From the NCBI RefSeq assembly GCF_001039355.2, contig NW_019776172.1:1-50010 (forward strand): DNA of 50,010 nt, read 5' to 3'. The translations under genes and the position numbers were made by a program. Positions 1-10,348 of the stretch are shown here, piece by piece (position 1 is the stretch's first letter; every line of letters begins with the position of its first letter). The notes under the pieces are model-generated. The model ran no database searches. It had not been told where the DNA came from and saw only the letters and a program-made list of their open reading frames with translations. Source of the stretch: Lingula anatina (taxonomy: Eukaryota; Brachiopoda; Lingulata; Lingulida; Lingulidae).

Positions 1-64
<64 letters not shown>
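1..64. repeat. (CT)n microsatellite
   Basis: A CT dinucleotide run at the left edge, inside an intron of the carrier gene. Confidence 0.95.
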
Positions 65-68
<4 letters not shown>

Positions 69-115
69 TACTCACAATTAGATAACCCAGGCTGTTCCGT
101 GTTCCTCCCTCTTAC

Positions 116-472
116 CTTAATTGACTGTTGGCTAAATGGCATTTTTTCTATATCTAATGGTGCTAAAGCATCTAGTTCTTTCCAGGAAACCCGTCTATAA
201 AAAAAAAAAAAAAAATTATACTGATGACAGTGCATTATCGAAAGATTGAAAGCTATTTAAGGGAAAGCTGTACAAAATACTACTAAATCCATAAAAGTCA
301 CCTTAAATAAAGCAAATATATTGATATGAAATATAACCCATCATTCTAGTCATAAAACTGGCCAAATATTTTGATTAATTGGACTGACCTTTCTTTGGTC
401 AAACCAAATTCAAATTTTAGTCTTCATGCTTAACCAATTTTCAGACCCAAGTTCTTTTGTGAAATCAACCCC

Positions 473-524
<52 letters not shown>

Positions 525-3500
525 ACATAATGACTGTCCAGTGTGTGTCCTGTTTCCTTACCCCTGCTGCCCCAGGACATCCACTAACTGGAACAAAATG
601 TCCACCTCTAGAGGGGTCAGCTGAGTATAGTACTGACACTCGTGGAGAAGTTCCTCTGAAACAAACAATTCACACCCTGAATATCTACACTGCTTTGTAT
701 TGAGTTTCATATCTTAAGACTTGTGATATATGCACACAGTTCTGACCTGTGATACAGGGTGACAATTGGTTGGCCTGTCTACTAAAACAAACTGACATTT
801 CTGCACATGTACAGGTAGGGTGTAGTTTTTAAAGACGTGAGCACATGGATTCCAAACAGTTCTACACAGTGGTTTAATAAAAATAAACATATGCCATAAT
901 AATAATAATTTCACATCATATTTAAGCACACTGTCTTCAAAATATAATTAAAAACTGTTGAGTATTGTATGCAAGTCCACAAACTAAGAAAACTGTCCAC
1001 TGAGAATTAGGAGGCCCGAATTTGATTATAAATCATAAAAGCATTCACAACACATAATTCAATAAACTACTTGCATCTGATTTAATGCCTTTTGTAAATT
1101 GTCTGTAATCTACCAAAAACCTGAAACTTACCTACGCCTTTTAATACAATTTATCCCTCAGAAATATGAAACAACTTGACTTTACCTTTTGTAAGTGTGG
1201 CCTTTTTATTTCCTCCTGTAGTGACCAAGTAGACTTTCTTGACTAGCTCCATGTTGTTCAGTAAGGAGATGAAGGCGGTGAAGTATGGGAAGCTGACTTT
1301 GTGGGCTTTGTCACTTCCAGCAACCTACAAGATCAATATGAGGTCAAGGTCAATATAATGAAGTCAAGGTCAATATAATAAGGTCAATATGTCAAGGCTG
1401 CAGAGGCTTTCAACTGAACATGCTTCCTTTTTGCTGGAAATGAGTGGATTAAACTCTCATCTGGTGTGTTCTCTCTGTATCTTTAAACCTTATATCAATG
1501 ACCTTTTTTTCTCTCTGTCAAAATATATACTTAGTCAACTACCGAGATTTAATTTTTTTTGCAAAATGATTATGTTCAAAAATTCACACTTTCATTTGTC
1601 TCTCAGGTTACATGCAAATACCAAAAGAAAACAATGACATTTGGAGGAAACATTTTTGTTCAACCACTGTTATCTACTTGTGGTCTTATGAGCACATGCA
1701 TCTCTTAACAAAATTTAAAGTTAAAACATATCACAGAGAAGAAAAAAGACAAAAATGGAAAAAGTACATTTATAGCAATTCAAACAAACAATTTAAAAAT
1801 GTAAATATACCAAATGAATGCAAGGCATTGAAGCTACATGTAAAATTAAGCTACAGTGCGAGATAAACTTGTTGGCCTCAAGCACTGTATTTTTCAGTCT
1901 ATGATATATAATGTGCAAACAGGTTCCCCCCAAACTTCAGCAAGTGCAACAGCAAAGTAACCACATTACAAACCTTTAAGACGTTTTTGTCCCAGTGAGA
2001 TAAATAGAAATAATGACCTACTGATGTATAGTCGCATGGTGGATGCAGAAACCAAAGCTGAAGTCTCTAACACTGACATGTGCAATAGCTGATGAACTTT
2101 TGGTTGAAAAGTGCTATTGAGTTTTATTGTTAAAATCATTATTTGACTATAGCAGTATCCACCTAACCCATTAGTAGAGGACTCAGCATTATGTAATTGT
2201 AGTGTTATCCACCTATCCCATTAGGAGAAGACTCAGCATTATATAACTGTAGTGTTATCCACCTATCCCATTAAGAGAAGACTCAGCATTATATAACTGT
2301 AGTGTTATCCACCTATCCCATTAAGAGAAGACTCAGCATTATATAACTGTAGTGTTATCCACCTATCCCATTAAGAGAAGACTCAGCATTATGTAACTGT
2401 AGTGTTNCTCAGCATTATGTAACTGTAGTGTTGTCCACCTATCCCATTAAGAGAAGACTCAGCATTATGTAACTGTAGTGTTATTGACGTATCCCATTTC
2501 AGAAGACTCAGCATTATGTAACTGTAGTGTTATCCACCTATCCCATTAAGAGAAGACTCAGCATTATGTAACTGTAGTGTTATCCACCTATCCCATTTCA
2601 GAAGACTCAGCATTATGTAACTGTAGTGTTATCCACCTATCCCATTTCAGAAGACTCAGCATTATGTAACTGTAGTGTTATTGACGTATCCCATTTCAGA
2701 GGACTCGGAGTACGGATCACATCCAAAGCATTGGATTGCCAAATTACAAATAAAAAATGTAAACCAATACACAGTACAGCCATGCAAATTTTCAAATTTA
2801 CACAGAAAAAATGCCAAAATGAAAACCATAGGCCGACCCTGTCTACTGAGTGGGGTAGCATAGGACAAAAGCTATAATGTTTTGTTAAACCACAGGAGAA
2901 TTACATGTTAAATCACTTAACCTCAAGTCCTGGCAGGGTAAAGATGGGCAGTATAATACTGAGAACAATAATAAATACTGAGTTGACTTGGAGGTCAAGT
3001 TCTGTTACTGTTACATTTATTATAGCCCAGGCATTATCTTAAAAACAGAAAGGGGGTGGAGGAGGAGGGAGTGGATATTGTTAGTGTCACCTTTGAACCT
3101 TTGGCCCTGCAAGTTACCTGTAACAAAATAAAACAACCTTATCACAGTGACATCCAACTCAATCCACCTGAAGCATAATTATAACAAAGTGTTAACAGAA
3201 GGGGAAGTAACACATTATATGCAGGAGCGGATACAGAGATATTTTCTGACAGTCTTCCAAATTATCTTTGTTGATCCATCCTCCATTTTTGACCTTCTTC
3301 TGAGAGAAAAAATTAGATATCCGTCAATGTTAACTAAAAAATCTGACCGTCTTCCAGAAGACCCAGAAGACAGCCTAAATCCGCCCCTGATATATAATTA
3401 GAATGAGATAAGTGGATCGTCCAACTTGTATGAGTAAATAGATTTTTATTTTCATTGAAAGGTGTGACAGCTCTGGTGGCTTGCAAGTTGAAATTCAATG

Positions 3501-6500
3501 CCAGAGAACCCGGGGTTGATCCCCAGAAGTGGTAAGCCTTTTTCATAAATAAATCAAAACCTACATTCACCAGCTGGTTAATGTACATGACTACTCTCAA
3601 CCAATTGGGGAACATCAAATTAAGAACCATGTAAAAAGAATGATATGAATAATAATGATACTAACAACATCAACAGCAACCAATTAAGTTGGAAATATCT
3701 CTGGTACAGCTTTTTTTTTAAATTATATTTTTCAAATAATAATTGTTCCACCTAACATAAATCAATAAAAACAAAGAATGTTTCTTAACAAGAAAAGTGG
3801 CTGTTCCATCAGCCTCCCCCTGACTTACAGCCACTACATTCTCCTTCACAGCAGGTGTCAGAAGATGGCTCTTGAGTGAAGTCAGGATATCGTAGAACTG
3901 CAGAGGTGTGATAAACCCCGTGTGGTCTACGTCAAACCTCCTAAATGCCTGCAGAGCATGTTCTTCGTGAAAATCCTGAGGAAAGAAATTTCAGCATCTT
4001 ACTAGAGATTTTTTGTCTCTATATAACCTGAAGTTTTGCATCTCATAAATATCAAAATGTAGTTCATATTAAACAGATAAAGAACTGAGCAAATAAAGAG
4101 CATTTTCATTCCTGTTACATGGCACATATACTTTAATAAATTAAAAATATATATATAATTTACTGACTATTGATTTCTTTCCACTGAAAGGGGATTGGTT
4201 TTAAGAAATACACAAAAATACACACGAAAAACACAGACCATGAGTCCAAGTACATACATGTAAAATCTGGGTAAACTCTGCATAGCTCACTTCCCTCCTC
4301 TTGTCCCTGCCAAAGTGCAAGTTGACAAAGTCTGTCTTAAAGTCAAAGGGAATATATTGATGAAGTGTAGTATGGCTCAGGACCTGTTCAAACTCGTCTG
4401 TGAAGAAAAATACATAGCATCTGATATCAAGTTATCATGGAATAAAATCTGAGTTGAATAGATCAAAGAGTTAGCCTCTTATATGAGTTCACTTACACTT
4501 ATTAGGGTTAATTTCTAAACAAAACAAGAGTTACATACTGAAAAGCAGAAAATTTCTTGTTAAAGGCATAATAACTCTTTGTATGATACCTATATTTCAC
4601 AATATAAACCTTGTGAATAACTCATAGAAATATAATATATTCTGTTTTACCACAAAAACAGCAGTTATAGCTTTTATTCTGATATTTGAACTTGTCTTTA
4701 GACCACGTAACCTCCATTGATGTCTATACTTTGTTAAAATCTCTTAAGAGATTTTAACAAAAAACCAAACTTTTTAGAAAAAAACCAGGGACTAACTTTG
4801 AATGTAAAAATGGATTCATTAACCATTGGTAAGCATGGGAAAATTGTTGTTTACTCCAGGAAAATTCATTTTTTGGCCGAAACAAAGAGTTATTATTGCT
4901 TTAATTGTCTACTTCTGAACTAAAAATCAAATAAAGTGTACTTTAAAGCTACAAATAATAATAATAAAGATACAACTTTAGAATCACAGCTTTTAAAAAC
5001 AGTATGCCTGATCTGCTGTTGCCTTCTGATTAACTTATTCCTTCTAATTAACAAAATAAATAAATAAATAAATAAATAAATAAATTAATAAATCAACTAA
5101 TTCTGCACACTTTGAAGCATTAACCTTTAACTAAAATATTTTATGTAATCTGACTAGTAGGTTACTAGTATGATGATCAAAACTAGCAATAAAGGATATT
5201 TCAAATAAGGGTAAGCCAGCCATGTCAAAATGCACATTTAAATTAAGTTTTGTGGCAGATTATTATATAATTTACATTCATTAACCACTTAAACATGCCA
5301 TGCTTAAAATAATATTATATAAAACAATTGTGAAATGCATACTACACAACTGTTCAATGTATGAAGGCTCTTAGTTAGCAAGAGACAGAAAAGCAACTTC
5401 GCCTGGATTACCAAAAATAACAACATATAGAACAGTACATGTATCATTTTGAACAGAAAGTTGACAGTGAATTTTATAAGACACTTGGGTGTACATTATG
5501 ATCAAAATCTTGTTAATTGTTTTAGTGTAAACCAACAATACACTCCCCTTTCCCTAAATGTTCACTTACCATAAGACACAGCCCCTGTACCATTGGTGTC
5601 AAACAATTGAAAAGCAAGCTCGTACATGGCATCAGGCAGTGAGAGAAGAGCTTCAAATGCTTGGAACTCCGTGAAGGAAATCTTCCTATGTGGGAGGGAG
5701 GAAAAACAAAGCATGCAGTTGCTACCACAGTCAAATTGCAGACATCAATACAGTAACGCCAACTTCATTAAAGCTTTCAACCTCTACGTAACATGTGTCA
5801 ACAAAGCTGCAATGATCTATACACATCTGATTGACTGGCTTAGTAAGAAAATAGAGAAGTTTTGTTCAGTGATAAACCTGTCTGACACTGTTTATACAGA
5901 GAACATGCATTTGTATGTATTATATCATAAAGGACACTGATCTAGCGCCTTCAAAGTTTTTCCTTCACTGTTGCCATGGAGACCTCTCTTCTACCACTGA
6001 CAGTAAACAATAGTATTCAACAGACCATTTATGTTTTGCTGGGTATAAGGCACTGTTAACAGTGACAAAAATTAAACTGCAACTAGTTTTTCTTATATTT
6101 ATTAGTTGGCTTAAACTGTGATCATATCTGAAAAAGAAGAGGACTTCACTCCAAAAATGATGGGTTAGGTTCAAAAGTTTCATTTATTAAAAAAAGAGAT
6201 ACAAAGAAATAAAGAATAAATAGATATAACATAAAGTAACGTAAAATATAAGAACAAGTTTGTTTTTTTTCACAATTGTGGTCACTGGTGTATCCTGGGG
6301 TGGAAAGGGCAGAAAATGTGCTTCCGGTTAAATCTTATTCTGATGTCACTTCACACAGCCATATGCAAGATCAAGGAGTAACCTCGCATCTTCAGATAAA
6401 CATCGGATCAGATCATGAAATTGGGCCTCTTAAGAGAAAGTACACCTTTGGTATAAGGGTCTCTTTCCAAAAATATAGATCTGCAGAAACTCTCAGTGAA

Positions 6501-8321
6501 TGAAACAAATCATGCAATCAAACCCTGGCAAGCTGCAAGACCAATAACTATGATGATGAACTTTGAAAATCCTATGTATGGTAAAACATGCCAAAAATGT
6601 GTAGAGAACAATATAAGTGATGCATTTATTGCCAGCACATCCCAAACAATAATTGACAGGCTGTTGTAACAGTCAACAAGAATGAGAAATTAAGCGATAA
6701 AAGCACAGATTGTCTTAATGACCACAATGGAAGATATGATATCACTTCTATCACATCCACCTGGACCAAAGACACAATAACATGCTCTAAGCAGTCACAA
6801 TCAAACTGAGTTATATCTCAAATATAACTGGTCATAACAATCTATGCTGACAGCCTGCTGTAACAGCTAGCACACCAATGCTGCAGACTAGCACATCTAA
6901 CACAATGGGTCATATTGTCACAACCAACACAATCAAGCTGAAGGCTGTCACACCTAACACAATGGGCCACAGTGTCACAACCAACACAATCAAGCTGAAG
7001 GCTGTCACACCTAACACAATGAGAGGGCCACCTACCATATGTTACCTCCCCAGAACCATTGGTATCGAACATTTGGAAGGCGATGGCATACATAGAGTCA
7101 GCAGAACAAAGCAACGACTCAAAGGCTGAGAACTCCGTGAAGGAGATATACCTGAGGTGGGATGAGCAGATTTATTTTATTTCCAAAGCTATAAATGTAC
7201 AAGAACCTTTGGACTGAAAGCTGAAAATGCCAAAACATTAATGGAGAAAGGTGGAAACTTTCAAATTGTAGCAAAAAATAATGAAAATAAAAAATGGAAA
7301 AAAAGTTCTTCTGTGACTGAAATTTGAAACTGCACCAATGATATGAAAATGTGTGCCATTCAAGAAAAAATATATCAAACATACAGACATAATTCGTAAA
7401 ACTGAAATCAAAGAAGAAAGTTTAGAAATTATCAGTAAGACTTTCCATTTCCAACAAAGACCATTCAAGGCAGAAATTAAAACATTTGCAGCTGACTCTG
7501 CTATACAGGTTAAGGGCATAAACTTCAAAATAATGAAAAAATTTACATTTATGTGTAAAAGAAAACAATAACAATCAGCCACATATCTAACTGAAGTTAC
7601 AGTTTAAAAAGTGAGATTTTGACCAAAGTCTAGTCATCCAGGCCATTGTGCTCGTAATCAACATGAAGGAGGCAAGAGGTTATTTCAAACATTGTCTAAA
7701 TGAAAAAGCAGGCCAGTAAAAAACTTTTTGTACAGTAATTATCTATTGTCTGGAAACTCATTTTTCTAAGACCTAGCCCAAATATTTAATACTGACTAGC
7801 CAAAATCAAATCCCCAAATACTTTATAAAATATAAAACCAATAAAATAACTGTAGCACTAGTAATCAACACAACTACATTAAGGTGCTCCTCAATTTGTA
7901 CCATTAAAAGCTTTAACTGAACACTAAAAATAATAAATAAAGAGAAAATTAACACTACCAGAAAATACTTTAAAATTAAAACTTATAACAACTGCACAAA
8001 CCAATAACCATTTATGATGAAATATAATATCAGTTCACGATCAACAGAAGTATGAGGGGGAAAAAAACTGCCTCTAGACCATGACCTACCCATCCTTGGT
8101 TGTGTCCACGACATTGCCCAGTAATCTCAAGGTTTCTTCATTGTGGTTCTCTTCTGGTAACATGCCCAGGTATTTCCTGATGAAATCACTGTACGACATG
8201 TACTTCTCTCCTTTGACTTCCACACTGGCATACTGGAAGGCAAAATAATGGAAAATATATATTTTTTTAATCTTTATTATTATTATGCCAAGAAGATATT
8301 TCACAGAACTTAACAGACAAA

Positions 8322-8372
<51 letters not shown>

Positions 8373-9444
8373 AATGTCAAACAGAAACAATAACACACAG
8401 AAAAATTAGCCCTTCAAATTACTTTCATTAAAAAAATTAAAACAAATTGTCCTGATACTGTGAGTATGTGCACGTATACTTGCAAGCATGCATGTTTTAA
8501 TGTTTTCATCTCTGGTCATAGCTTGAAAAGAATTACTGACCTTCATAAAAATTTCTCTCAGTCTTTCTGTGTCAGCTCTTTTGATCCATTGTGTCTGGAA
8601 GTATCAACCGATCATAACTAAGAAATCATACCTATCGTAAGTCATGAAATAAATGCACACACATTAAGCACATGGCATAAATTGATTATAAAAACCCATC
8701 AGTACTTATAGCCATAACAGTTCTAATAAGCCTTACAGTCTGAAATTAGGCCATCCTCTATTGAAGAGGCTGTCCAAATGATGGCCGGATGGCTTGCAAG
8801 CTAAACCCTTCCAAAGAACTAAATTATTTAAGACACTCCCATATCACATACTAAATCATCAAGCTTAGACATCTTTGTGTTTTGAAAATTAAAGGTTATT
8901 TTTTTCTCAAAACAAGACAAGTCTTATTGCTACACTAGTCTGATTATAGAGTGCCATAATAATATAACAGTCCCATGGCAATGACCAAGGATCTCACAAA
9001 CTCAATTATTTTCTACTGTTACGTTGGCACTAATTAACTTTAATTACATAACATTACATGTTATAAAACTGAATTTGTTTAAAAGCAATTGCTAACAAGA
9101 GGAAAAGAAAATATTTCAACAAATATACCAGGGAAATTTCAAACTAATGATACTGAGACAATCTGTAGGCCACACATGTGAGAAAATAAGGCCACGTTTT
9201 ATAAACAAGGTCGACGCAATCACAAACCGAAGTTGGTTCCGATCTTGATTCACACTGTGCCTGAAACTTGTTGGGCCAGATTTTGGACACGATACTCAAT
9301 GGCTCACCCTGAAAATTATAGGAGAAGTGTATCAATACAAGTCTGAAAGAACGCTGCAAGCAGAGAAAGATTGTTCCAATATTTCAGTGATAATTATCTG
9401 ATTTATTGCTGTGTACTCACATCTCGAACCCTGGAGGCAGCCAT
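116..9444 (-). CDS. SLC25A12/13: Mitochondrial aspartate/glutamate carrier (aralar/citrin), N-terminal half, 3' end outside window
   Basis: This family is the calcium-regulated aspartate/glutamate exchanger of the inner mitochondrial membrane, part of the malate-aspartate shuttle. Coding exons in transcription order are 9444-9421, 8594-8541, 8232-8090, then 7151-7036 or 5685-5570, then 4397-4258, 3975-3829, 1324-1186, 655-562 and 194-116. All joins keep frame and use GT-AG borders, giving about 312 residues. The start MAASRVRD joins [18 protein letters not shown], which resembles the citrin N-terminus. EF-hand 1 loop is DTTKDGYISFTE (residues 69-80). EF-hand 2 loop is [12 protein letters not shown] (103-114), fully canonical here, whereas the human loop is degenerate. 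A further loop at 174 ([12 protein letters not shown]) lacks the final Glu. The segments [13 protein letters not shown] and [14 protein letters not shown] match the region just before the six-helix carrier domain, which must lie left of base 116. The family assignment is very secure; choosing between SLC25A12 and SLC25A13 is not meaningful for an invertebrate. Confidence 0.95.
474..525. repeat. (AAAT)n microsatellite
   Basis: A tetranucleotide run in a carrier intron. Similar runs lie at 5053-5092 and 8318-8374, and on the other strand in intron 13 of the array genes (about 25040, 35195 and 45443). Confidence 0.9.
2157..2706. repeat. 50-base minisatellite in a carrier intron
   Basis: About eleven copies of a 50-base unit (ATCCACCTATCCCATTAAGA, GAAGACTCAGCATTATGTAA, CTGTAGTGTT). 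One subfamily has ATTGACGTATCCCATTTCAG in place of the first part. The N at 2407 falls inside a truncated copy, so the array is probably mis-assembled. The enclosing intron (1325-3828) holds no other gene. Confidence 0.95.
3222..3389. mobile_element. Short CAGGAGCGGAT...ATCCGCCCCTG element
   Basis: The ends CAGGAGCGGATACAG and TAAATCCGCCCCTG are imperfect inverted repeats 168 bases apart. The flanks are AT-rich (TTATATG and ATATATA), so a target duplication is uncertain. It is probably a hAT-type MITE. Confidence 0.55.
4560..4904. mobile_element. TTAA-flanked MITE between carrier exons 4b and 5
   Basis: The left end TTAAAGGCATAATAACTCTT and the inverted right end TTAAAGCAATAATAACTCTT are 345 bases apart, with TTAA at each border. 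A perfect 32-base palindrome (4730-4761) lies at its centre, so the whole element can fold on itself. There is no coding capacity. Confidence 0.75.
5570..5685 (-). CDS. SLC25A12/13: Alternative exon 4b of the aspartate/glutamate carrier
   Basis: This exon is also exactly 116 bases, with the same entry and exit phases as exon 4a (acceptor CATAG/G, donor ATG/GTAAGT). Its 38 codons begin [14 protein letters not shown] and end [11 protein letters not shown], identical to exon 4a at about 25 of 38 positions. Because 116 is not a multiple of 3, including both exons, or neither, would shift the frame, so only one can be used per transcript. The second loop remains calcium-binding in form but has Thr and Ala where exon 4a has Ser and Glu. 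Confidence 0.9.
6888..7022. repeat. 57-base-period repeat beside carrier exon 4a
   Basis: Two and a half copies containing ACACAATGGGCCACAGTGTC and AACACAATCAAGCTGAAGGC. It lies in the 1350-base intron between the two alternative exons, starting about 14 bases after the exon 4a donor. The rest of 5686-7035 shows no further exon. Confidence 0.85.
7036..7151 (-). CDS. SLC25A12/13: Alternative exon 4a of the aspartate/glutamate carrier
   Basis: This 116-base exon has acceptor CCTCAG/G and donor ATG/GTAGGT. It enters after two bases of a Gly codon and leaves after one base of an Asp codon. Its 38 whole codons begin [14 protein letters not shown] and end [11 protein letters not shown]. It supplies positions 7-12 of the EF-hand 1 loop, the linking helices and positions 1-10 of the EF-hand 2 loop. 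It lies upstream (5') of its twin 4b in the transcript. A 57-base-period repeat begins about 14 bases into the intron after its donor. Confidence 0.9.
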
Positions 9445-9646
9445 TTTGGGTTTGAAAATCATGTGAACGCAATGATCTGATTGGCTGAATTGTGCTTATT
9501 GGGGATTCTGTACATGTGATAATCTAAAAATAGAACTGAAAATAGGGCGGAAGTTCACTTCTTGTCGATAACCAAAATGGCGGGTTGATATGAAACACTT
9601 GAGTTTGAAGTTTCTGTGATGTTTTTGCTGATATTTCCACTCAGAA
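9445..9646. promoter_or_regulatory. Bidirectional promoter between SLC25A12/13 and IQCB1
   Basis: Only about 200 bases separate the two start codons, which point away from each other. The interval has an inverted CCAAT box (ATTGG at 9480-9484), an ETS-type CGGAAGT at 9548-9554 and a YY1-type AAAATGGCGGG at 9574-9584. A second YY1-like CAAAATGGCTG on the minus strand overlaps the carrier's start codon. No TATA box is evident. These motifs are typical of housekeeping, TATA-less divergent promoters. Motif positions are seen directly; factor binding is inferred. Confidence 0.7.
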
Positions 9647-10317
9647 ATGACAGCTACAGGGAAGGGTAGTAAGGACAGGCGGGTGCTGACCTTGGCTGCG
9701 GAAGTAGCGGAAACAAAAGACAGAAATGTGCCAATTTTACTCTTAGATTTACAAGGTAAATAAAGGGTTTTGAGATATTCATAAATATTCAGGTTTACTT
9801 GCAAATAAATAAATTTAAAAGATGGTAAAATTTAACTTTTACGTTCATATTTGTCTAGGTCGCCCACCCCTTTAAATAGCCCTTCAAATATCATTTATTG
9901 CTTTAAGGTTACTAGTATATATGATATGGACTTGAAATGCCCAAAACTCTTAAAAAGCCCCCCCCCCCCCCCCCCCGTTCCGCACCCCGATCACCAAACT
10001 GTGCATCAAGTAGTTAAGCAAAAAGCAGTGTGTCAAATTATGATGTGTATACTATTTCAGAGATTGTAGACAGTGTCCCTGTAGGCAGCAAGGAAGCCAC
10101 CAGGATCAAGAATGAGATTTGGACCTATGACTTGCTACAGGTGCTCATTCTGGTCCTTAAGCAGGACTTTGACAGAGTGCGAGGGGGCTGGGGGACAGCT
10201 ACCAAGCTTGCTAATCTGCTGAGGTACACAAACTGTATAGAGCACATGTATTTTACACACTATTCTGAATGTATTGACCTTCATATATGGAGTTTGTACA
10301 GTGGTGGTGGTGGTGGT

Positions 10318-10348
<31 letters not shown>

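Noticed and set aside
9144-9309. Candidate extra carrier exon (reading [14 protein letters not shown])
   Set aside because: Exon 1 (24 bases, phase 0) joins directly to the exon at 8594 and matches the citrin N-terminus. This frame has no family match.
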